A DNA stretch of 64,000 nt from Nemophila menziesii (GCA_029959085.1 JARWIR010000002.1:58830154-58894153); one strand, 5' to 3'. Shown: positions 36,988 through 52,047, counted from the stretch's first letter. Translations and numbers: made by a program. Notes: generated by a model from the letters alone, not told the origin.

Positions 36988-38594
36988 GTGAAGGACACCC
37001 AAGTTCCTAAATTTTTTATATTTCAACACTTAGGTCCCTTAGTTCTTAATTATCTTTTTCCAAGTCCCTTTTTTAACTTATACGGTTATATTTAATGTTC
37101 AAAACTTTGACTTTTTAAAATTCCTACATTTCAAATTATAAACTATTTCAATTGTATTATTTAATTAAGAGAATTAAGAAATATAATTTATTTTTTGAGA
37201 CTTATTTTTGAAAATGTTTTTTTATAAAAAATAATATAATAAATTTTAATATTATTTTTTTTAATTTAATTTTATTTTATTTGTAAGGTGAATGTCTTCA
37301 CATAATTATTTTATAAAATAAAATATGATGAATTTTTTAGATAATATTTGGTATAAATAATACTTTTTAGTTTAAAATATTTTTTTCTATTTAACTTTTA
37401 AGCATTCAACACAAATGTATTATATATTTTTAAAAATCAAAATTACGTTTACATATTAAGAAAAAAATTGAATAATTATCCAAGTAAAATTTTCTTTGAT
37501 CTTTACCTCATTCTACAAAGATAAACATATCAAAAATTCACACATGCATTAAAGTATCACAATATTGTTAAAATTTGCTCATATCATGCCAAAATTCTAT
37601 TCTTTTGCCTAAATTTTTATTCAAAAAACTAACAAAAATATATTCATAATTTTTTTAATTAGATAAAAAGTATTTCCGACTATATGATTACCATACTCAC
37701 AAGATATCACAAAAATAACAATCACACTAAAATTTAAATATTTACATGTTGAGAAGAGTCTGCCTCATCTACTATGATCTAACAAGACATATATTAGCAA
37801 TGTGGAAGAGGCAACATCTTCTCGACATGGTGGATAATAAATTTATAGTATGAATGTTATTTTTGTCATGTCTTTTGAAATTGGTAATCATATGATTGAT
37901 AATATTGTTTGTCTAATTTAAAAATTGAATATCTTCTTAATACTTTTGGAAGAAAAAATTAAGCAAAACAATAAGGTTTACGTATAAATAAGAGCAAATT
38001 TGAACAATCTTGTTATGTTTAATGCATGTGTGAGATTGTTTGTATAATTATTTTTGTAGAATGAGGTAAAATTATAGGAAATAATATATCCAACTTCTTT
38101 CTCAATATGTAAACGCAATTCTAATCTTAAAAATATATAATACGTCTGTGTTGAATGCTTAAAAGTTAAATAAAAAAATTATTTGTATATTACAAAATAT
38201 TATTTACACCAAATATTATTTAAATTATTTAATCTTTTTCCATTTTTACGATTTTATGTATAAAATATACATTCACCTTTCAAATAAAAAAAGTAGATTT
38301 TAAAATTTATTATTTTTTTTGGTAAAAATATTTAACATATTTTGTGTCTAAAAATATAGATTATATCTGTAATTCTATCAATCAAAGAATACAACTAAAA
38401 AAATAGGTTAAAAATTAAAAGTTTATATCTATACAAGTAGTTAATAAAGCGTACGAAAGGAATTTTAAGAAAATTAAAATTTTATCCATTAAATATAATC
38501 ATCCATGTTAAAAAAGGGACTTGACAATAAATAAAAAAGAAATGAGGGAGCTAAGTGTCCCAATATCAAATAGGGACCTAGATGTCCTTTTCCC
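36988..38594. mobile_element. Foldback element, U6 copy
   Basis: Length 1,607 bp. The target duplication is degenerate (GGATTTAAAA left, GGATTAAAAT right), sharing these changes with the U8 copy. Confidence 0.8.
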
Positions 38595-38970
38595 GGATTA
38601 AAATATGTCTTGTTTTCTTTTGTTTAGGCCGGACCATGGGTTTGGTCCAGCCCAAATATATCATATGTATTATAAATGTATAGTACATAGTACTCTTACT
38701 CCTTCGATATGGTCTTTTAACCCATCGACTTACTTTCCTATTATGTTTTGTCTAGCCTCTCCACACCTCAAATCTCACACTCTCTGTCTATCTCTCTTAT
38801 TTCTCAGAAAGTAACTGGGTGTTTAATAGCTTGGTTACTGGGTAAAATTGGCACGGCTAAGCTTATTATTGATCAAAATCGCCTTTACATGTATATTTTT
38901 TACTCAAAACCTTAATATTTGTCAGTAAATTGTTTCTTAAGTGCTTGGATCAATTGTATTTGTAAATATG

Positions 38971-39525
38971 ATGGGTTCTTACGTGTTTTACTCTTTGATT
39001 TTGTTTATTTTCATTTGTTTAAATTTCATAGGTTCGTTAATTCCTTTATAAGTTGTGTGGGTTTGTTTATTCTTGAGAAATTAAAAAGGATAAATTGTTA
39101 CGTTTTGGGTAATAATGTGGTTAAAACTCGTGAGTAAAATTATGAGATTAAGGGTATATGAGTTTATCACAACTCTCACAATCCCACTCTCTGTTTCATA
39201 ACCGTTGGGGCTTGGTATTGTAATTGGGTTTTTATTGCAATACCATATCATCGTGTATGGAAGTTGGTGTTTCTAAAAAAAATTATCACCATTTGGTTGC
39301 ATTCTGAGACAATTTCAGTTTATGCTGTTATTTTTATTAACGGTATTTTCAATCTATTAATCTTAAACAAGTGACCAATTTTCTTAATATAGTTTTTAAA
39401 TTCTTTTTGTCAGTTTTTTAATTTAATAATCTCTCTTCTTTAATGATGAATTTCTAGGTTATGATAGCTCTTGCGGAACTATTATGCGATCAACTGAAAA
39501 AACAAAAACAAAGAGTATAAGTTAG
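38971..39525 (+). CDS. Candidate two-exon small secreted peptide, U6 copy
   Basis: Join of 38971-39031 and 39458-39525. One change in exon 1 (Cys19 to Phe, ICLNF). Exon 2 encodes the same residues as U5. Confidence 0.37.
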
Positions 39526-39558
39526 CAGTCATTTAATACAAGGTCCATAGATGATCCT

Positions 39559-39662
39559 CTCACATTTGTTGATCTCACATTTCTTGACATTTTTTGATCT
39601 CACATTTCTTGACATTTTTTGATCTCACATTTCTTGATATTTTTTGATCTCACATTTCTTGA
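39559..39662 (+). repeat. 25 bp VNTR, U6 (5 copies)
   Basis: Five copies, with the GATAT variant in the penultimate repeat, as in U5 and U8. Confidence 0.85.
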
Positions 39663-42600
39663 TGAGCCTGACCCACCCGTGAAGGACACTGAATCCTTTA
39701 TTTATGTTGTTAATTGTTATTCATAATATTGATGGGCCTGGAATGCTTCTATTGAACATGTCAATGTAACTATATGTAAGTATTAGTTGGTTAATGACCA
39801 AATAGGTAATTTATTACTTACAGGTTAAATTCACCCAAACTATGTTTGCATATCCTTTTCCCATGATTAATAAAGTTTACTGTATGAGGACATTTTTGTT
39901 AAGTTGTCATCTATTGGTGTATGAATACTTGTAAGGTTTAAATATAGTTACTTGTCCCTAACTATATAGAGTCAATGAAGATATTAAATTTCCGACCTAT
40001 TTTAATCCTAATGATGAAAATAAAATCTGAGGCATTAATGCTAAATGAGTTCTTCTTTTTAGTGTGTAATTGCAAGACAGGACCTTGATTATGTTCTTAA
40101 AATTGAAATTTCAAGCATGAATCGATATCGAGATAGGACATAATCCCTTCATCTTTTCTTTTATTTCGGACAACAAGGAAGTAATATGATATATTTCGAA
40201 ATCGATATGTTAGATCAGCGATGTCCACTTGTATCATCCAAAAAACTTCCACAAAATCCGTGCAATTAACATTGACTAGATACCCCATAAACATCTTATG
40301 TCACTACACACCCAACCTTTGTATGCTTTTTTAATATTTTATATACAAATCAGACCCAATACAGAGGATACCTTACACCATAAAAACTCAGTATTACACC
40401 ATAAGAGAAGGGTGTGAAGCCCACCCCTTGTCTATACGAAAGTATCATCACAAGCAAAATGTTGTACCATAAAATTACATCCACTAAGAATCCGAGCACA
40501 TCTGAGGCCCAAAAAATAGCACAACCTGTATTCCTTCTCCCTTTGATACCCTTTACCACCCAAGAACTCCATAATAAACAAAGTAAAAAAAAACTAGAGT
40601 TATTTTCATAGTAACATAAAAAAACAAAATAAAAACTGTAATTAAGTCAATTGCAACAATGAAAATAAGATTTTTAGCAAAAATAAACTTTATAAAGACA
40701 TACCCCAACAAGATAATGCTGAAATTTAACTTAATAAAAAAGAAAGAAAGGAGGAAAGAAGAAGAGTTAAGAAACATTCCATTATCCATTAACTATAAAA
40801 ACTCAAATGTACTTGACCTTAAAATCCACAATTAGAAGAAAACTCTAGTTGCTTTACCAAGTTCATGAATTATTACAATTCTAATTAACATATTAAAATT
40901 AAGAAAAATTCTTTCATCCAATATTTGATGATCCTACACCAATTATATTCATACACATACCCCATGTTTTAAACTTACAAAAGTTAATTTATTAATTTAA
41001 TGACATGTATATTGTTATAAAAATCAATGGCTACGATATAAATATTTGACCATCCATTATTGGATGGAAGTCTTTCTTACAAAGATATATTAAAATATAA
41101 AATAAAATCTCCATTACAGAAGGAAATTGGTTATTTCAGTCATGATTTCTAGCTTCATTTAGAACTTGATTTTGTTTTGATTCTTTTAAACCTATAAACA
41201 TCAAAGTTGTGGATGATTGTGCAGATTGTAAGTTTATCATTTTGCCATGTTTTGCTCTATTTTGCGTCATAGCATAATTACAAAACGAAGAGGAATTTCT
41301 AAGAATCAATTAATTTTGAACACAATATATTAACAAGAAAAATATGACATTTTCCAATCACATTATCATTAACATGAGAATTATCCTGAAAATACACCCC
41401 TATATTCCTTAAGACATCAATTACATATATTGGAACAAAAAGAAAAATCAACTACATATCTGCCCCTCGGCAACTGGTGAAACCATTTTTAACTAACACA
41501 GGCTTATTTGCATCTTTTGGAAACATAGTGAACTCTTGAATAAAAAATGGGGTGTGTATGCTAAAAAGGAGTTTCTCCAGGTAGGAGGAAACTTAAAAAG
41601 AAAGATACAAGAAAACGATTCCACCACGAGCATGTGATATTTGTCTTTCCAATTATATTTATTTCTCTTTCTTTTGCTAAAACAGATAAAAAGCTAAGTT
41701 GCTAAATTGATGCAATTACTAGTGTATCAAATGATTATATGGCTTTTAATCGAATGAATAGCGTCCATTTTTTCACAAATGGGTATATATTGCGACATTT
41801 AAGGACACGAGACTACTAACTAATTAATATGAAAAATTACACAACCTTTTATAAATTTATTATTTAAACATTCAAGACAAGTAATTTGTTTCTTTATAAT
41901 TGAATAGGGGCATGCATCTTGTAGCATAAGTGAATTAAAAGTTTTCAGTGTAATAAGGATTACATACATTAGAAAATCCAAGCTAATCTCACAAAGGTTC
42001 TGTTTCATTTTTGGTTTCAGAACCTATAAGAGTTTGTGTAATTCAGACATTTAATATATATATCAATGGAATAATTTGTATATGTTACAACTGAAATATG
42101 AAATGACATGATCAACAACGTTATATATGTATAATTAGTCTCGTTCACTATACTATTTCAATTTCTACAACCCAAAAATACAGATAAGAAAGAGACACAA
42201 GAGACACAAGAAGTCTTTAGTACTTTCCATTTAGAATCATCTACTTGTGGACAAGTAAATATTTCACTCAGGTGTAACGATACTTTGAGAAGAAACAATA
42301 CTGAGTATGTGAGCATTCATACAATGCTCAAATATGTTGAACAAAACTATTCAAAATCAGAGTAAAGATCTTGATTTATCTTCTGGGTTGAAGGAACTAT
42401 GCGAAAGATTTGTAAGATTACAGTTACCTTCAAGTTCCACTAGTAGTACAGGGTAAATCCAAAGAAAATATTTTTAAGTGTTGCGGGCCCATCTGTAGTT
42501 AAAGATGATATAACTAACGGTAATGAAAAAATTCGTATATCTATAGTAAATGAAACAGGTATTGAAGAGGAACTTCCGAGATTTATTTAGATGAAATAAA

Positions 42601-43702
42601 GTAACCCAAACACACAATTTAGGAATCCTTCTCTTTGAATTGACTCTATCCAGAATTTCCACCTGTCCAAACAACACAGATAGTTCATATACCTTTGCCT
42701 AGCATCAACTAAATAAAATCAATATTAAATTTATACATAAAACTATACATTAACCACCACCGCTCTAAATCAATTAACTCGACAGTAACATAAATAAAAG
42801 TAATAGTAACAAGTAACATTTATCAAGTAAATCTTACCATAAAAAATATGAAACCTCCCTGAAATGGCATGGTCAACGATCTTATTCGATTTTTTTATAT
42901 CTTCTGTAATATTTTTCTTGACATGGCCCTACCTGTATGAAAAACAAGGGATTAATCCCAATTTCATGACGATTATCAATAAATAACACATAAATTTTAC
43001 AATTCACTTATTCATGGCTTATTTTCATATCTGCACAATAATAACACATGTTTCAAGTTAAGATGGATATACAGATGTATAGAGAAAAAGGTGTTTTGGG
43101 AGGTAAATGTACCAACATTTGGCTACTGATGGGATGGCCAAACTTCTTTTGGATAGGAACTATTACTATTGACATTTCAATAGAGTTTTATTTTTGGGTG
43201 CCCCTATGGCTCAGATTTATTTAGGAAAATCAACCACATACACTTTCTTCATTAGTTTTCTGTCAAACAATTTCATTATCAAAAGTAACACATCCTCACT
43301 ATCTCTTACATTTGTTTTCATTTAGGGTTGCGTGAAGATTCAATTTTTAGTTATTACAAATTAATAATCGAGAATTATAAAAGAAGAAAGGAATCGAAAG
43401 ATTACCTGATTTGAAAGCCACTGATTGAAGGAAGGATCGATTTTGGAGAAGATCGTTTATCTTTATGCTGTCCAATGAACCTTTACCCTTTTTTACTTTT
43501 TACTTTCTACCAATTGACCAGAGGAATAAGGGAACCAAAGATAGATAACGGTGTTTTATAGATAAACTGTTGATTGTAAAAAAATAAATACACACCAGTT
43601 TACATGGGCCGTCAGTATGCTAACGTATTTAATTTTTTATTAAAACTCAAACCCGCGCCCTAAAAACTCCCCGCCCACCTTTTGACCCAATAGGATTCAA
43701 AA

Positions 43703-45333
43703 GTGAAGGACACCCAAGTCCCTAAATTTTTTATATTTGAACACTTAGGTCCCTTAGTTCATATTTATCTTTTTCCAAGTCCCTTTTTTAACTTATACGG
43801 TTATATTTAATGGTCAAAACTTTGACTTTTTAAAATTCCTACATTTCAAATTATAAACTATTTTAATTGTATTATTTAATTAAGAGAATTAAGAAATATA
43901 ATTTATTTTTTGAGACGTATTTTTGAAAATGTTTTTTAATCAAAAATAATATAATAAATTTTAATATTATTTTTTTTAATTTTTTTTATTTTATTTGTAA
44001 AGTGAATGTCTTCACATAATTATTTTATAAAATAAAATATGATGAATTTTTTAGATAATATTTTGTATAAATAATACTTTTTAGTTTAAAATATTTTTTT
44101 CTATTTAACTTTTAAGCATTCAACACAAATGTATTATATATTTTTAAGAATCAAAATTACGTTTACATATTAAGAAAAAAGTTGAATAATTATCCAAGTA
44201 AAATTTTCTTTGATCTTTACCTCATTCTACAAAGATAAACATATCAAAAATTCACACATGCATTAAAGTATGACAATATTGTTAAAATTTGCTCATATCA
44301 TGCCAAAATTCTATTCTTTTGCCTAAATTTTTATTCAAAAAACTAACAAAAATATGTTCATTATTTTTTTAATTAGATAAAAAGTATTCCCGACTATATG
44401 ATTACCATACTCACAAGATATCACAAAAATAACAATCACACTAAAATTTATATATCTACATGTTGAGAAGAGTCTGCCTCATCTACTATGATCTAACAGG
44501 ACATATATTAGCAATGTTGAGGAGGCAACATTTTCTCGACATGGTGGATAATAAATTTATAGTATAAATGTTATTTTTGTCATGTCTTTTGAAATTGGTA
44601 ATCATATGATTGATAATATTGTTTGTCTAATTTAATAATTGAATATCTTCTTAAAACTTTTGGAAGAAAAAATTAAGCAAAACAATAAGGTTTACGTATA
44701 AATAAGAGCAAATTTGAACAATCTTGTTATGTTTAATGCGTGTAAGAGATTGTTTGTATAATTATCTTTGTTGAATGAGGTAAAATTATAGGAAATAATA
44801 TATCCAATTTCTTTCTCAATATGTAAACGCAATTCTGATCTTAAAAATATATAATACGTCTGTGTTGAATGCTTAAAAGTTAAATAAAAAAATTATTTGT
44901 ATATTACAAAATATTATTTGTATATTACAAAATATTATTTACACCAAATATTATTTAAATTATTTAATCTTTTTCCATTTTACGATTTTATGAATAAAAT
45001 ATACATTCACCTTTCAAATAAAAAAAGTAGATTTTAAAATTTATTATTTTTTTTGGTAAAAATATTTAACATATTTTGTGTCTAAAAATATAAATTATAT
45101 TTCTTAATTCTATAAATCAAAGAATACAACTAAAAAAATAGGTTAAAAATTACAAGTTGATATCTATACAAGTAGTTAATAAAGCGTACGAAAGGAATTT
45201 TAAGAAAATTAAAATTTTATCCATTAAATATAATCATCCATGTTAAAAAAGGGACTTGACAATAAATAAAAAAGAAATGAGGGAGCTAAGTGTCCCAATA
45301 TTAAAAACATAGGGACCTAGATGTCCTTTTCCC
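43703..45333. mobile_element. Foldback element, U7 copy
   Basis: Perfect GGATTCAAAA on both sides. Length 1,631 bp, including a 21 bp tandem duplication at 44892-44933 (ATTATTTGTATATTACAAAA T, twice) that recurs only in U9. Confidence 0.82.
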
Positions 45334-45707
45334 GGATTCAAAAATGTCTTGTTTTCTTTTGTTTAGGCCGGACCATGGATTTGGTTCAGCCCAAATATAT
45401 CATATGTATTATAAATGTAAAGTACATAGTACTCTTACTCCTTCGATATGGTCTTTTGACCCATCGACTTACTTTCCTTTTATGTTTTGTCTGGCCTCTC
45501 CACACCTCAAATCTCACTCTCTGACTATCTCTCTTATTTCTTAGAAAGTAACCGGGTGTTTAATAGCTTGGTTACTGGGTAAGATTGGCACGGCTAAGCT
45601 TATTATTGATCAAAATCGCCTTTACATGTATATTTTTTACTCAAAACCTTAATATTTGTCATTACATTGTTTCTTAAGTGCTTGGATCAATTGTATTTGT
45701 AAATATG

Positions 45708-46262
45708 ATGGGTTCTTACGTGTTTTACTCTTTGATTTTGTTTATTTTCATTTGTTTAAATTGCATAGGTTCGTTAATTCCTTTATAAGTTGTGTGGGTT
45801 TGTTTATTCTTGAGAAATTAAAAAGGATAAATTATTACGTTTTGGGTAATAATGTGGTTAAAACCCGTGAGTAAAATTATGAGATTAAGGGTATATGAGT
45901 TTATCACAACTCTCACAATCCCACTCTCTGTTTCATAACCGATGGGGCTTGGTATTGTAATTGGGTTTTTATTGCAATACCATATCATCGTGTATGGAAG
46001 TTGGTGCTTCTAAAAAAATTTATCACCATTTGGTTGCATTCTAAGGCAATTTCAGTTTATGCTGTTATTTTTATTAATGGTATTTTCAATCTATTAATCT
46101 TAAACAAGTGACCAATTTTCCTAATATAGTTTTTAAATTCTTTTTGTCAGTTTTTTAGTTTAATAATCTCTCTTCTTTAATGATGAATTTCTAGGTTATG
46201 ATAGCTCTTGCGGAACTATTATGCGATCAACTGAAAAAATAAAAATAAAGAGTATAAGTTAG
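45708..46262 (+). CDS. Candidate two-exon small secreted peptide, U7 copy
   Basis: Join of 45708-45768 and 46195-46262. Exon 2 ends STEKIKIKSIS. The substitutions that give Ile here would create a stop in the alternative frame of exon 2 but are tolerated in this one. Confidence 0.37.
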
Positions 46263-46295
46263 CAGTCATTTAATACAAAGTCCATAGATGATCCT

Positions 46296-46374
46296 CTCAT
46301 ATTTGTTGATCTCACATTTCTTGACATTTTTTGATCTCACATTTCTTGACATTTTTTGATCTCACATTTCTTGA
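46296..46374 (+). repeat. 25 bp VNTR, U7 (4 copies)
   Basis: Four copies; the first reads CTCATATTTG. Confidence 0.85.
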
Positions 46375-49300
46375 TGAGCCTGACCCACCCGTAAAGGACA
46401 ATGAATCCTTTATTTATGTTGTTAATTGTTATTCATAATATTGATGGGCCTGGAATGCTTCTATTGAACATGTCAATGTAACTATATGTAAGTATTAGTT
46501 GGTTAATGACCAAATAGGTAATTTATAACTTACAAGTTAAATTCACCCAAACTATGTTTGCATATCCTTTTCCCATGATTAATAAAGTTTATTGTATGAG
46601 GACATTTTTGTTAAGTTGTCATCTAATGGTGTATGAATACTTGTAAGGTTTAAATATAGTTACTTGTCCCTAACTATATAGAGTCAATGAAGATATTAAA
46701 TGTGCGACCTATTTTAATCCTAATGATGAAAATAAAATCTGAGGCATTAATACTAACTGAGTTTTTCTTTTTAGTGTGTAATTGCAAGACAGGACCTTGA
46801 TTATGTTCTTAAAACTGAAATTTCCAGCATGAATCGACATCGAGATATGACATAATCCCTTCATCTTTTCTTTTATTTCGGACAACAAGGAAGTAATATG
46901 ATATATTTCGAAATCGATAAGTTAGATCAGCGATGTCCACTTGTATCATCCAAAAAACTTCCACAAAATCCGTGCAATTAACATTGACTAGATACCCCAT
47001 AAACATCTTATGTCACTACACACCCAACCTTTGTATGATTTTTAAATATTTTATATACAAACCAGACCCAATACAGATAATACCTTACACCATAAAAACT
47101 CAGTATTACACCATAAGAGAAGGGTGTGAAGCCCACCCCTTGTCTATACGAAAGTATCATCACAAGCAAAATGTTGTACCATAAAATTACATCCACTAAG
47201 AATCCGAGCACATCTGAGGCCCAAAAAATCGCACAACCTGTATTCCTTCTCCCTTTGATATCCTTTACCACACAAGAACTCCATAATAAACAAAGTAAAA
47301 AAACAAGAGTTGTTTTCATAGTAACATAAAAAAACAAAATAAAAACTGTAATTAAGTCAATTGCAACAATGATAATAAGATTTTTAGCAAAAATAAACTT
47401 TATGAAGACATACCCCAACAAGATAATGCTGAAATTTAACTTAATAAAAAAAAAGGAGGAAAGAAGAAGAGTTAAGAAACATTCAATTATCCATTAACTA
47501 TAAAAACTCAAATGTACTTGACCTTAAAATCCACAATTAGAAGAAAACTCTAGTTGCTTTACCAAGTTCATAAATTATTACAATTCTAATTAACATATTA
47601 AAATTAAGAAAAATTCTTCCATCCAATATTTGATGATCCTACACCAATTATATTCGTACACATACCCCATGTTTTAAACTTACAAAAGTTAATTTATTAA
47701 TTTAATGACATGTGTTTTGTTATAAAAATCAATGACTACGATATAAATATTTGACCATCCATTATTGGATGGAAGTCTTTATTACAAAGATATATTAAAA
47801 TATAAAATAAAATCTCCATTACAGTAGGAAATTGGTTATTTCAGTCATGATTTCTAGCTTCATTTAGAACTTGATTTTGTTTTGATTCTTTTAAACCTAT
47901 AAACATCAAAGTTGTGGACGATTGTGCAGATTGTAAGTTTATCATTTTGCCATGTTTTGCTCTATTTTGCGTCATAGCATAGTTACAAAACGAAGAGGAA
48001 TTTCTAAGAATCAATTAATTTTGAACACAATATATTAACAAGAAAAATATGACATTTTCCAATCACATTATCATTAACATGAGAATTATCCTGAAAATAC
48101 ACCCCTATATTCCTTAAGACATCAATTACATATATTGGAACAAAAAGAAAAATCAACTACATATCTGCCCCTCGGCAACTAGTGAAACCATTTTTAACTA
48201 ACACAGGCTTATTTGCATCTTTTGGAAACATAGTGAACTCTTGAATAAAAAATGGGGTGTGTATGCTAAAAAGGAGTTTCTCCAGGTAGGAGGAAACTTA
48301 AAAAGAAAGATACAAGAAAACGATTCCACCACGAGCATGTGATATTTGTCTTTCCAATTATATTTATTTCTCTTTCTTTTGCTAAAATAGATAAAAAGCT
48401 AAGTTGCTAAATTGATGCAATTACTAGTGTATCAAATGATTATATGGCTTTTAATCGAATGAATAGCGTCCATTTTTTCACAAATGGGTATATATTGCGA
48501 CATTTAAGGACACGAGACTGCTAACTAATTAATATGAAAAATTACACAACCTTTTATAAATTTATTATTTAAACATTCAAGACAAGTAATTTGTTTCTTT
48601 ATAATTGAATAGGGGCATGCATCTTGTAGCATAAGTGAATTAAAAGTTTTCAGTGTAATAAGGATTACATACATTAGAAAATCCAAGCTAATCTCACAAA
48701 GGTTTTGTTTCATTTTTGGTTTCAGAACCTATAAGATTTTGTGTAATTCAGACATTTAATATATATATCAATGGAATAATTTGTATATGTTACAACTGAA
48801 ATATGAAATGACATGATCAACAACGTTATATGTGTATAATTAGTCTCGTTCACTATACTATTTCAATTTCTACAACCCAAAAATACAGATAAGAAAGAGA
48901 CACAGGAGACACAAGAAGTCTTTAGTATTTTCCATTTAGAATCATCTACTTGTGGACAAGTAAATATTTCACTCAGGTGTAACGATACTTTGGGAAGAAA
49001 CAATACTGAGTATGTGAGCATTCATACAATGCTTAAATATGTTGAACAAAACTATTCAAAATCAGAGTAAAGATCTTGATTTATCTTCTGGGTTGAAGGA
49101 ACTATGCGAAAGATTTGTAAGATTACAGTTACCTTCAAGTTCCACTAGTAGTACATGGTAAATCCAAAGAAAATATTTTTAAGTGTTGCGAGCCCATCTG
49201 TAATTAAAGATGATATAACTAACGGTAATGAAAAAATTCGTATATCTATAGTAAATGAAACAGGTATTGAAGAGGAACTTCGAGATTTATTTAGATGAAA

Positions 49301-50733
49301 TAAAGTAACCCAAACACACAATTTAGAAATCCTTCTCTTTGAATTGACTCTATCCAGAATTTCCACCTGTCCAAACAACACAGATAGTTCATATACCTTT
49401 GCCTAGCATCAACTAAATAAAATCAATATTAAATTTATACATAAAACTATACATTAACCACCACCGCTCTAAATCAATTAACTCGACAGTAACATAAATA
49501 AAAGTAATAGTAACAAGTAACATTTATCAAGTAAATCTTACCATAAAAAATATGAAACCTCCCTGAAATGGCATGGTCAACGATCTTATTCGATTTGTTT
49601 ATATCTTCTGTAATATTTTTCTTGACATGGCCCGACCTGTATGAAAAACAAGGGATTAATCCCAATTTCATGACGATTATCAATAAATAACACATAAATT
49701 TTACAATTCACTTATTCATGGCTTATTTTCATATCTGCACAATAATAACACATGTTTCAAGTTAAGATGGATATACAGATGTATAGAGAAAAAGGTGTTT
49801 TGGGAGGTAAATGTACCAACATTTGGCTACTGATGGGATGACCAAACTTCTTTTGGATAGGAACTATTACTATTGACATTTCAATAGAGTTTTATTTTTG
49901 GGTGCCCCTATGGCTCAAATTTATTTAGGCAAATCAACCACATACACTTTCTTCATTAGTTTTCTGTCAAACAATTTCATTATCAAAAGTAACACATCCT
50001 CACTATCTCTTACGTTTGTTTTCATTTAGGGTTGCGTGAAGATTCAATTTTTAGTTATTACAAATTAATAATGGAGAATTATAAAAGAAGAAAGGAATCG
50101 AAAGATTACCTGATTTGAAAGCCACTGATTGAAGGAAGGATCGATTTTGGAGAAGATCATTTATCTTTATGCTGTCCAATGAACCTTTACCCTTCTTTAC
50201 TTTTTACTTTCTACCAATTGACCAGAGGAATAAGGGAACCAAAGATAGATAACGGTGTTTTATAGATAAACTGTTGATTGTAAAAAAATAAATACACACC
50301 ATTTTACATGGGCCGGCAGTATGCTAATATGACACTTAAAATATAGTCACGTATTTAATTTTTTATTAAAACTCAAACCCGCGCCCTAAAAACTCCCCGC
50401 CCACCCTTTGACCCAATAGGATTTAAAAGTGAAGGACACCCAAGTTCCTAAATTTTTTATATTTCAACACTTAGGTCCCTTAGTTCTTAATTATCTTTTT
50501 CCAAGTCCCTTTTTTAACTTATACGGTTATATTTAATGGTCAAAACTTTGACTTTTTAAAATTCCTACATTTCAAATTATAAACTATTTCAATTGTATTA
50601 TTTAATTAAGAGAATTAAGAAATATAATTTATTTTTTGAGACTTATTTTTAAAAATGTTTTTTTATCAAAAATAATATAATAAATTTTAATATTATTTTT
50701 TTTAATTTTATTTTATTTTATTTGTAAGGTGAA

Positions 50734-50760
50734 CTAGGTATTACCCGTGCCTTAAGGCAC
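50734..50760 (-). other. Helitron 3' terminus: hairpin and CTAG
   Basis: A perfect 14 bp palindrome GTGCCTTAAGGCAC (50747-50760) lies nine bases from the terminal CTAG. This is the expected termination hairpin of a Helitron. Confidence 0.93.
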
Positions 50761-51335
50761 TTCGATGATAAAAAAAAGTTACGCAATAATAAGAAAGGAC
50801 GATGATTGGATTGAGCTAAAAAAATATATTATAAAACAAAAAATATTGACGATTCTCAAATCCTTAACCACCGTATTTTACCTTTGATCCTACATTTTTT
50901 CAGATTTTATTTAAGAATCTTTTAAAAAAATCCACGAATATATGTGACATTTTACAAAATGTATATTATTTGCTATTTTAAATAACATGCAATATGTCTA
51001 GAAGTACAGTAAAATTAGAAATTAAGAAGAAAAACCAAACAAATCAAAAGAGGACCTTTTTTGTGTTTTCACTAATGAGTTTTCACCCAATTCCACATTT
51101 TAAAAAAAAATAATAACAACCACAAAATTTCCCATAGAGTTACGATGAATTAAAAAAAAAGTGAAACATAAGTCATCCCTAATTTAATGAAACATTATGA
51201 TTTTTTTATTGTGGAATGACCAACTGAAAAATATATCACTTATTCACTATGACCAACTGAAAAACCTAGCATTATTTTCAATTATGAATTCTCCATCTCA
51301 TCTGGCACTTAACTGCTCCTCGGTTCACCTCATTC

Positions 51336-51467
51336 TTAATACAATACGATGAAACCGCAACCCCATTTTGGCTCCACTTGAACATCCGTTATCATCATAA
51401 TGAAACCTGATTCTTCAAGTAGTGCTACATGAAACACATTATTCAATTTATGTTGGACCACTAATCC
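51336..51467 (-). pseudogene. Possible Ty3/gypsy integrase-tail fragment in Helitron
   Basis: Forty-three open codons containing HKLNNVFHVALLEE, which resembles the HNVFHVSLL motif near the C-terminus of plant gypsy polyproteins, followed by ITDVQVEPKWGCGF and a stop. The match is from memory of the motif only and the fragment is short. Confidence 0.25.
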
Positions 51468-51691
51468 CTATAGATTTTCCAATTTGAAAACGGAGACAGT
51501 TAAAAGGGTTTATCACATTTCAACAATAAGAATGAATACGGGGACCAACGATGCAATATATTTGGTCATTTCCTATAATACATGTACCAATGAAGCATTT
51601 CACCCAAAATTAGAAAGAAATTATAAACACTGATCAATCAAACCCAAATCTTACATGCCACCTTCTTGTACTAAAAGCTCAACAACTTGAA

Positions 51692-51761
51692 CTACAACTC
51701 AAACTGCACGCCAGTGTATTGTTTGACTTGTATGATCCGTTGCATTTGCATCTCCTCCTTT
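51692..51761 (-). pseudogene. Captured terminal exon in Helitron
   Basis: After the acceptor ATTTGCAG the strand reads KEEMQMQRIIQVKQYTGVQ and stops at TAG (51692-51694). This frame follows if exon 2 is joined directly. An extra exon around 51850-51895 (LDSTIHAEELFIS) could lie between and would change the last frame, so the model is uncertain. Confidence 0.35.
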
Positions 51762-52000
51762 CTGCAAATTATCACCATAATATTAACATTCAACTGATAC
51801 TGTTTAGTGCAAATTCCAATTTTTATCTCGCTCTTTACAGTTGAGATGAACAATTCTTCCGCGTGTATAGTTGAATCCAAACTTTTGAGACATATATAAT
51901 ACAATTTTTTTAATTAAAAGCATTTTCCTCCCAAAGGCAATATTAAAGATTTACATGACATTCATATCATACACTTTGGCCTTTGTGGGATAAACTGCAG

Positions 52001-52047
52001 ATATATGAAGTGATTTTATGAATTAATCACAATAACACTTCATATAT
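52001..52047. repeat. Inverted repeat with 12 bp perfect arms
   Basis: ATATATGAAGTG (52001-52012) and CACTTCATATAT (52036-52047) around a 23 nt loop. The right arm overlaps the first 72 bp repeat. Confidence 0.8.

Larger units (their letters stand above)
33732..40455. repeat. Macrosatellite unit U6
   Basis: Sixth unit. It shares with U8 variants not seen elsewhere: ATTTC before AACACTTAGG, TTCTTAATTATC, TGAGACTTATTTT, AAAATATGTC after the foldback, and CAGTAAATTG in the plus leader. It also has a private 11 bp deletion near 34484. Confidence 0.95.
40456..47167. repeat. Macrosatellite unit U7
   Basis: Seventh unit. It shares with U9 a roughly 28 bp deletion (GTATGCTAACGTATTT, near 43617), a 21 bp tandem duplication in the foldback right arm, and the variant TTACAAGTTGATATC. 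Confidence 0.95.
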
